64,000 nucleotides of DNA from Haliclystus octoradiatus. Taxonomy: Eukaryota > Cnidaria > Staurozoa > Stauromedusae > Haliclystidae. The stretch covers positions 33,027,436-33,091,435 of the forward strand of contig OU744446.1 of assembly GCA_916610825.1 (NCBI GenBank). Direction: 5' to 3'. Of this stretch, positions 57,396 through 64,000 are shown piece after piece. Each line of letters opens with the position of its first letter. Position 1 is the first letter of the stretch. Both the position numbers and the translations under genes were made by a program. The notes under the pieces are model-generated. The model was not told the DNA's origin and made no database searches. It was given only the letters and a program-made list of their open reading frames with translations.

Positions 57396-57438
57396 TCAAC
57401 GATTAATAATTCAAGACCACTGCATTTTCTTCTCCGCT

Positions 57439-57690
57439 GTGACTATTTGACCCGACAGTCGCAGCCATTATGAATAGCAACTCATGTGTATTATGAACGA
57501 ATATTAATTTATAAACATTGTGGAACATAAAAATAATAAAAATAAATTAAAAAATTGGAACGACCTGGACTTTTACAAGCATGATCTACACATATTAGTC
57601 AGACGCACTCCAAACGAGCTATGCCGACAAAAGTTATGAAACAGAAACGAATTTAGTCTCGACTGCGTGCTTATTACGTGACCGGCACGT
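57439..57690 (+). mobile_element. TIR element with tRNA-like core (copy C, partial)
   Basis: Left end GTGACTATTTGACCCGACAG and the CGCAGCCATTATG block match copies A and B. A worn tRNA-like segment lies near 57570-57620 on the minus strand. The right end is not recognisable. Confidence 0.6.
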
Positions 57691-58308
57691 TTCTTCTCTC
57701 GGGCTGTATCTAGCGCAAGTAACAAATCATCCCCTGCTGATCCTACAGCTGATTCATCCATTTGCAACTATGAACCTACAGTTCCATGCATTTTTCTTGT
57801 AGTTGATGCTATTTCCGGATTGTTGGCTTGGTGCCCTCAGCGATCAGTAATCATTATTTTCTATCAATGAACATTAAGTCAGAGTGTACGAGACCTATTT
57901 TTTTCTGACAATACAAAGTTATAATAAACAAACACATAACCCACGATGGAGTTACTTGAATAGATATGAAAATATGTGATCTTTTTGTGAAGATAATCTG
58001 GGGCCTTGCTCCCACTTTAATGGTGGAAGTATTGCAAACGTTTAGTTCGAGTTCCTACATCCCTAATTCTATGCCGACGCACATAGCTTTACATCATTTC
58101 GGATCAGATAAATAAAAAGTATAACATTTGAAATTTATAGTTTTTTCAAAGAATCACAATTTCAATATAATGACATGATATGGCTTCGAAATGACTATAT
58201 TGAACGATAAAGTTCATCTTACTACAGTATCAAAGTATTTTATTAACACTTCATATTTCAATACAGTAAAAAGTTGTCAAAGAAGAATGTTCATCTCAAA
58301 AATCATTC

Positions 58309-59640
58309 TTAAGAAGCAGACGGGCATTGAAATTCTAAATTCGTCGGTAACTCATGATTGGTTGCCCTGTATAACGAAACAACATCACAATCTAGAGTCA
58401 GATAATCGAATTCTTTGGTCCCTTTTTCCAGGAGCTTTTTGCTTGTTCCCATTGAACCTTTATAGGATGGCGTTGAGGAAATTTTATAATATGAGCACAC
58501 ACATTCGCCATCAACAACTGTTCCGAATCCATGCGTGTACTCGTTAATCTGACCATGAGCCTTACATATTGCATTTCCATTCTTTTCAACTAAAATTCGT
58601 TTCTCCTTTTCGTTGTTATCTTTAGAACTGATCTTATATCCTCCATTTCCACAACGATTATACAATATATCCATCTCAGTTGTCATCGTATCTCCATCAA
58701 AAAACGGAATAAAATTGCTGTAGTCATAAGCATATCGACATTCGTTATTATCAACAACGTACCCAGCATATTTATTCCCATTTCTATCACCTCGACAGAT
58801 TGTTTGACCATCATATTTCAAAAGATTAGCTTCTCTTTCTTCCAATGGTCCTCCCACTGTTGGCTTCCAGTAATATGGTATTATGCTCTGTACGAATTTC
58901 TTAATGGCATCAATTTGCATGCATTTACGGCTTTCATATGCCTCTCTAGGATTCCAATTATTTTCTTCTTTCTCGTCATCAAGCAACATTGCCATCTGCC
59001 ATGAGTCGTAGCACGCATGCTGTAGTTTCATAATTCGATCGACGTTCTGGAGTACCATTAGAACGTAGTCACCTCTTTCTGGGGGATAAACATCAGCAAA
59101 TTTTGTGAATATTGATTTCTCTGATCCCCATGCCCCCTTTCCTGTAATCATATCGTGGATATTGCTCAACGCATGATCAGCACCTCCCAAACTTGCTTGA
59201 TTAATTGCTTTTGCTTGTTTTTGATTCATATCTTTGGTGTACCTGATGAATGTTTTACAAAATTGCATCGATTCTGAGTATTGAATTGCAGACTCAACCA
59301 TCTTTAACTTGGAACCAAGCCCTCTAGTGATTTCCTCGTGAAGAATTCCAACTTGAGCTGAGATTTTACTGACTTTTCCTGCTACTACGGCAGCATCAAG
59401 TGAGTCAAGCTGTCCAAGTGCAAAACCACCCATTCCCACAGCAAATTCTGATGCACCGACAACAGCAGAAGCAAGAGTAAGTGCAAAACGCTTGTCGGTT
59501 TGACTATTTTCCATTTCAGTATGCTTTCTATTATGTTTGGTACTTTTACTTTCAAGTACAGTTGATCCGATGCAAAGAATCAAAAGAGATAAACATCGGA
59601 ATCTTCTAAATGAAATCAATCTTTGGTTGATAAATTTCAT
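58309..59640 (-). CDS. Secreted protein, three-copy family, copy 3 (443 aa)
   Basis: The start is the ATG at 59640; the exon begins at 59652 after a conserved acceptor. Signal peptide (RFRCLSLLILCIGSTV), polar stretch with NSQTDKR, Gly/Ala-rich stretch (FALTLASAVVGASEFAVGM..), helical core with KFVQSIIPYYWKPTVGG, and DM9-like repeats (TICRGDRNG..GYVV..ECRYAYDY; AICKAHG..GFGTVV..ECVCSYY). Intact frame and eleven cysteines, as in the sisters. Closest to copy 2 in the N-terminal part. In the C-terminal part it shares some residues with copy 1 instead (GQINEYTHGFG), a mosaic pattern. Probably secreted; role unknown. Confidence 0.85.
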   Translation of the reverse strand: MKFINQRLISFRRFRCLSLLILCIGSTVLESKSTKHNRKHTEMENSQTDKRFALTLASAVVGASEFAVGMGGFALGQLDSLDAAVVAGKVSKISAQVGILHEEITRGLGSKLKMVESAIQYSESMQFCKTFIRYTKDMNQKQAKAINQASLGGADHALSNIHDMITGKGAWGSEKSIFTKFADVYPPERGDYVLMVLQNVDRIMKLQHACYDSWQMAMLLDDEKEENNWNPREAYESRKCMQIDAIKKFVQSIIPYYWKPTVGGPLEEREANLLKYDGQTICRGDRNGNKYAGYVVDNNECRYAYDYSNFIPFFDGDTMTTEMDILYNRCGNGGYKISSKDNNEKEKRILVEKNGNAICKAHGQINEYTHGFGTVVDGECVCSYYKISSTPSYKGSMGTSKKLLEKGTKEFDYLTLDCDVVSLYRATNHELPTNLEFQCPSAS

Positions 59641-59683
59641 TGTGATTGCCACCTAGAATCATAAGGAGAGAAACATTTATCTA

Positions 59684-60995
59684 GGTAAGCCTTATGTCAA
59701 AGCGGGTTCGTCTAGTCTGACGTCAGGTCACGTGTTCTAATATTATGGACACCTGGGTACTATCTCATGTAGCACACTTCAAAATTGACAAATAGGACAC
59801 GAAGAGTTTCACGATAAGAAAATAATTAAATTATTTGGCAGAAAATCAACGCTTCTTTATAATTTGCGCTATACTTATATGTATCAATGTGAACTGGTTG
59901 TATTTATGAAATCATATACTGTGTCATGATTGTCGTGTTCATGTAACAGTGCTAGAATGTTCATAATAAATCACTAGAGGGGTGATTAGCTCAGTTGGCA
60001 GAGCAACTGAACTTCAGATCGTATCATATCTCATCGACTGTGTTTCAAATCCCCCTCAGGTCAACTCAGCCTTGACTTTATCTGAAACATCAAATGAGTA
60101 CCATCTAAGGATGGCGGATGGAATGGTTCAGAAGGAATTGCATTGTGAGTAGCTGCGGCGCATCGTTGCGCATTGACAATCAAGGTCTATCTGCCATGAA
60201 ATCTGTTGAAATTGATCTGCAGTGTCGCGGCTGAGATCTAAGTAGCGTTTAACATCATTGCTCTTAGCGAAAAGAGCCACTCTTCTAGAAATAAAGGAGT
60301 GGTACTGGTGCCTTAGGTAGGGCGACACCGTCCACATTACTTACTAGAATGTTTATAGGCTCTTCGCCACTCTGGCAGCGACAACCGCATCCAATACCCT
60401 GTCTGACGGTACTAGTTTTTGGTACGTTCGACACCTTTTACTCAATGTTTGGATAAGTTTTTTATACACAATGGAATATGTTATATTTAGTAAGAGTCCT
60501 ATTGCATTAGTCAGTTGATTTTCAAGACTTCAGTCGTATGTTGGCGTACTCCATTATCGCCACCCTTGGTAAAGACAAATAGCAGTAAATATAAACGCAT
60601 AAAGAAGAAAGGTTATCCACCAGTAAAATAAAGTCGAATACATAATATATATCCTTATTAGGTTTTTCAGCAGCAGGCAAGGCTAATAATCCACGTGATT
60701 CTGTATCGAAAAGGTTAACTATTATATGAGCACAATAAAATAACGTGAAACTAAACTGTAGAATGGATTTACAAATTTAACCAATCCATACTGCAATACA
60801 CACAAACATAGATCAAATTATTACGTGATTTTCTGCCAAATAATTTTATTCTTTCTTATCGTGAAACTCTTCCTGTCCGGTTTGTCAAGTTTATGAAGTG
60901 TGTTACGTGAGATTGTACGCACGCGTTCATATTATTTAAACACGTGACCTGACATCAGACTAGACGAACCCACTTTGACATAAGGCTCACTCACC
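59684..60995. mobile_element. Mutator-like long-TIR element (1,312 bp) with nested SINE
   Basis: Terminal inverted repeats of about 165 bp begin GGTAAGCCTTATGTCAAAG (left) and, read inward from the right, GGTGAGTGAGCCTTATGTC. The 9-bp target duplication ATTTATCTA is exact (59675-59683, 60996-61004). The sister gene units show the uninterrupted site. No transposase. A family-2 SINE sits inside. Confidence 0.85.
59966..60343 (+). mobile_element. tRNA-derived SINE, family 2 (copy 2)
   Basis: Box-A-like TTAGCTCAGTTGGCAGAG and box-B-like TTTCAAATCC in the head, then the same body as 11144-11490. Target duplication CTAGAATGTTCATA (59952-59965) / CTAGAATGTTTATA (60344-60357), 13/14. Confidence 0.85.
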
Positions 60996-61439
60996 ATTTA
61001 TCTAATCCTGATTCCATGAAGTTGTTAATGAAATCCAATTTTTTTTTCTCTTGTCTGTAATATTGAGACTGTAAGATTCCTTATTGGGTCGGCATTGAGG
61101 ATACAGAAAACACGCATTAACTCCTTGCGGTTATGCCAGATTTCTGATCATCTTCAAACTGGTTCGCCAACACACGCCAACTCATACCGAATCACGCTAA
61201 TTTAATTTGGGGGTGGCAAAATGACTTTTTTAGCCAATTTTATAAATCGGAGTTGGCGTGTGTTGGCTATGAAAAAATGTCATGTGGCTGGAGCTTATGG
61301 AGTTTTCCAAACATTTCTCTCTGCCAATAAATATAGTTAAGCGATTAGAACTCTAATCGATTAACTATGGCCAATAACACTGAAGCAGTAAACACATTTT
61401 GAAATTCATAAAAGCCTAGTGATTTCGAAAGCTTTCATT

Positions 61440-61635
61440 AAAGGGTTACCACATACTTGCCATGTTTGTGTTCATATTTACTAAACGAGAAAATGTTGGG
61501 AGACACGAGTGAAGCGCTAAAAAATCACGAGCTCCGAGCGAGTGATTTTTAGCTTCCTGAGTGTCTCCCAACTTTTTCAAGTTTAGTAAATATGAATACA
61601 AACATTTGCAAGCATGTGGTAACCCTTTTCTAAAA
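61440..61635. mobile_element. Palindromic fold-back element
   Basis: AAGGGTTACCACATACTTGC at the left pairs with GCATGTGGTAACCCTT at the right. The arms continue through TATTTACTAAAC/GTTTAGTAAATA and GTTGGGAGACAC/GTGTCTCCCAAC, around a core with CACGAGCTCCGAGCGAGTG. It is part of an insertion (to about 62120) absent from the sister gene units. Confidence 0.8.
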
Positions 61636-62605
61636 TAAAACAAATTTAAAATTCAATTTCAATTCATAAACCAAGTATGAAGAGAATCCCACAACAAGAT
61701 AGATTTTGTCGAATAAAGAAAGACATATACAAGAACGTCTGTAATATAAGTGGTACAATAGTTCTTTAGCAAATTAATGCAGTAATTGTTATTTAAATTT
61801 TAGGTTTACCTTGAAACAGCGTAGCCTACAATTGTCTTTCGTTCTGTGTTTTTATTTTGCATGTTACACGACCAATAACTCATTTACTACGCTTTTCAAT
61901 AAATAAAAACATCTTGAGCTAAATGTCGTTTTGTAAATCGTAGCCATTATTGAGATATTTATTGGATTGTCATCAAAAAGTTATAAATTCTGTATTTTAT
62001 CACAGATGAAACTTTTTGAAGCTTGCGGTTTTTCCCGGTTTTCGGAGCCATGTTTTACCCTAGGATTTCATGCACGCTCTTTCGACCAATCATATCGCAG
62101 AAAACCTTCGTGATATTTTAGAATGTTAGATCATTACGAAATAGTATCACAATTTTCAAATAGTTTTTAAACATTTTTCTTGCTCACCATGATGATGTTG
62201 ATAATTTATGGTTACAGATATAACTTGTATGTATATAAATCAATGTACTACCTCAGACAATGGTCTATGGATACAATAGCATTTTATAATAATAATCTCA
62301 AAGATCAAAGCAATAAACAAGTGACATATGCATTACATTGGCAATAATAGTAATATTTTTTAATAGCCAGTGTAGTCTGTTCTTATCAAATTCATATCTG
62401 ATACGCTAGCCATCGATCGCTAACTCTATATTATGATAGCTCAGTTTTTTTTTTTAATTTGCTATAGTATATTGATAAAAATGGGTTTTAAAAAATAATC
62501 AATATTAAATCTGAATATTAATAAATACGAGTAATGAAACAATGTCTGCAAAGCAATCCCTTTTTGAAAGTTTAATAGCATTGCTATTTATTCCGATATT
62601 CTTAC

Positions 62606-62880
62606 CTTTACTGTATATCCAATTTGTGACAACAATCGATGTACCAAGAAGGCCGCTTGTACAAATGATGTGGCTTAATTTTTGGCGATTACAGTTTGTT
62701 TAATCAGTTGAAATAGAATCACCAGCAAGTTCACCAAACGTTTTTGGAACGAATATATGCATTCAACCAGATTGTGGCCACCTGGTAGCAAAAGGAAATC
62801 AATGAAAGCGTTTGTCTAATGCATTCATAAGCCAAAGATCATGGATTGATAATTCAAGCACCATTGCATTTTCTTCTCCT
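62606..62880 (-). promoter_or_regulatory. Conserved 5' exon and proximal promoter, copy 3
   Basis: Minus strand: GCTACCAGGTGGCCACAATC, then CTGGTGATTCTATTTCAACT and ATATACAGTAAAG|GTAAGAAT. The TTATTTA.. block is shortened here by a small deletion relative to the sisters. Confidence 0.5.
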
Positions 62881-64000
62881 TTGCAAAACAGCCATATATC
62901 AAGTACAGTATCAGGCATAGCCGATGGTGTTATAAACTTGTAACTATCAGTATGTAACAATTGTAAATATTCTTTGGATAAAATACAAACAAAATAAAAT
63001 TGGGCTCGAACTATTTTGATGACGAATCCTGATTCCCATTTCTTTGTTATGTGATTGCTGCTACTAGTTGGTTGGAATTGTTGTTCTGATTGGTACTTAC
63101 TACTGAAATGCTCAATTTTTCACCATTTATTCTTGCTTTTCGTAATTTCACAAGTGTGATTGGCTACGACATTAACGGTATCAATGATTACGTTGAATAT
63201 TGTGTTTGTATGTGTGCAAGCAATACAGCTTTTTGGAAATTTACTTTTTTTCACTTTGAAATACAAATGTTGTAGTCTTCATCAATATCACATATGCGTA
63301 CTTGTTTACTGTGTGTTTTTCTTGCAGCTGCATGATGCTCAGCCTGCTGCTTAGGAAACTCTATAATAGTAGCAAAGTTTAACCAATGTTAGGTCTCGTT
63401 CCTTCAATATTCTTGTACGCAATTTCTACAAACCAATTTGGAAATCGAGCTATCCGACTGGTCGAGCAGTGGTCAATTCTATATTTGAATTTATTTAATA
63501 CACTCGGCTCCCTCGCTTACGATACAGAAATTCAAGTTTGTTGTTAGAGAACTCGTCGGTCCAAATTTAGACGATTCACTAACAAGAGAGATGCAATCAT
63601 TTAACTAGACACAATCATTGTCTGGAAGATCAAATATCGCTAATCAATTTCACTATAATGGTTTTGTTTCAAATTTAACAAGTCATTAATTTTTCATTAA
63701 AATTAATTTGAATTAAATTCCTACAATATCATTTGTGATGAAGTCAACATAATGTATAACTAATTTGGGACTTTTCATTCAAAATACGGTTGATTTGTGC
63801 CGATTTGAATCCAAAATTTTGCCCTTCAAAATTTCGTTTTTCCAAAATCGATACCTCAAATTTTTAGTCAGGCCAAACTGTATACCTCAAATATTTTTTT
63901 ATCTAAGCTTATTTGAAAATTGATTACAATTTCATGGGTTTACATCAACATTATTTGCTCCTTGAAAAACAAACACCTCGAACATTTTGAAAATTCTGAG
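62881..64000. other. Intergenic, no gene seen
   Basis: AT-rich sequence with only short chance ORFs. No repeat family of the window was recognised here. Confidence 0.4.

Larger units (their letters stand above)
52740..57427 (-). repeat. Duplicated gene unit, copy 2
   Basis: Same order of blocks as the units at 18660-22680 and 57795-62880. A large fold-back insertion (about 56.62-57.38 kb) splits the promoter-side end, with the final piece GATTAATAATTCAAGACCACTG resuming near 57388. Confidence 0.8.
59653..62605 (-). other. Intron in the 5' UTR of secreted-family copy 3
   Basis: 2,953 bp between donor GTAAGG-type site (minus, at 62605) and the acceptor at 59653. Longer than in the sisters only because of inserted elements. 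Confidence 0.6.
57795..62880 (-). repeat. Duplicated gene unit, copy 3
   Basis: Same block order as copies 1 and 2, lengthened in the intron by a Mutator-like element (59684-60995, itself holding a SINE) and a further insertion at about 61440-62120. Confidence 0.8.

Noticed and set aside
1-64000. CRISPR arrays, operons, bacterial promoters or rRNA genes
   Set aside because: None seen. Spliced genes and animal repeat families show the DNA is eukaryotic, and the regular repeats are minisatellites, not spacer arrays.

Overview
The window is nuclear DNA of an invertebrate animal. Spliced genes with GT-AG introns, C2H2 zinc-finger arrays, a Roco GTPase with a death domain, tRNA-derived SINEs, a LINE, a Copia element, a Penelope-like element and many miniature DNA transposons all point to Metazoa. 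It is AT-rich. A marine invertebrate, possibly a deuterostome such as a tunicate, would fit, but nothing in the sequence fixes the species.

Layout. 0-4.1 kb: a decaying C2H2 zinc-finger gene (+) converging on two spliced exons of an unrecognised gene (-). 5.58-9.90 kb: a young Copia element with 197-bp LTRs and a 5-bp target duplication. 10.24-13.2 kb: a tRNA-derived SINE, a pure (AAATG)65 tract, a second SINE family and a ruined duplicate of the zinc-finger locus. 14.6-17.8 kb: a TIR element carrying a tRNA-like segment and telomere-like motifs, then a 5'-truncated LINE. 18.7-22.7, 52.7-57.4 and 57.8-62.9 kb (all minus strand): three copies of one gene unit. Each has a conserved noncoding 5' exon, an intron and one coding exon for a secreted protein of 443-444 residues. 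28.68-52.00 kb (+): a nine-exon gene that I assembled by hand from splice sites. Every phase joins, giving a 1,080-residue LRR-Roc-COR-death-domain protein. Its introns hold most of the mobile elements of the window.

The two best candidates for second-look biology are (1) the secreted family and (2) the Roco-death gene between its copies. The secreted proteins have a signal peptide, a dibasic site followed by a Gly/Ala-rich hydrophobic stretch, a helical core and two C-terminal repeats resembling DM9. Their central ~500 bp are almost identical between copies while the ends of the same exon and the introns have diverged, which looks like gene conversion. A link to innate defence is inference only.

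Mobile elements assigned here by target duplications and ends: Copia (ATAAT), a hAT-like element inside the Penelope-like element (8 bp, 7/8), two Mutator-like long-TIR elements (9 bp), a piggyBac-like MITE (TTAA), a Harbinger-like MITE (TAA), a pogo/Tigger-like MITE (TA), and several palindromic fold-back families. Comparison of the three duplicated gene units gives natural empty sites for several insertions. Hammerhead-ribozyme-like motifs accompany the Penelope-like remnants.
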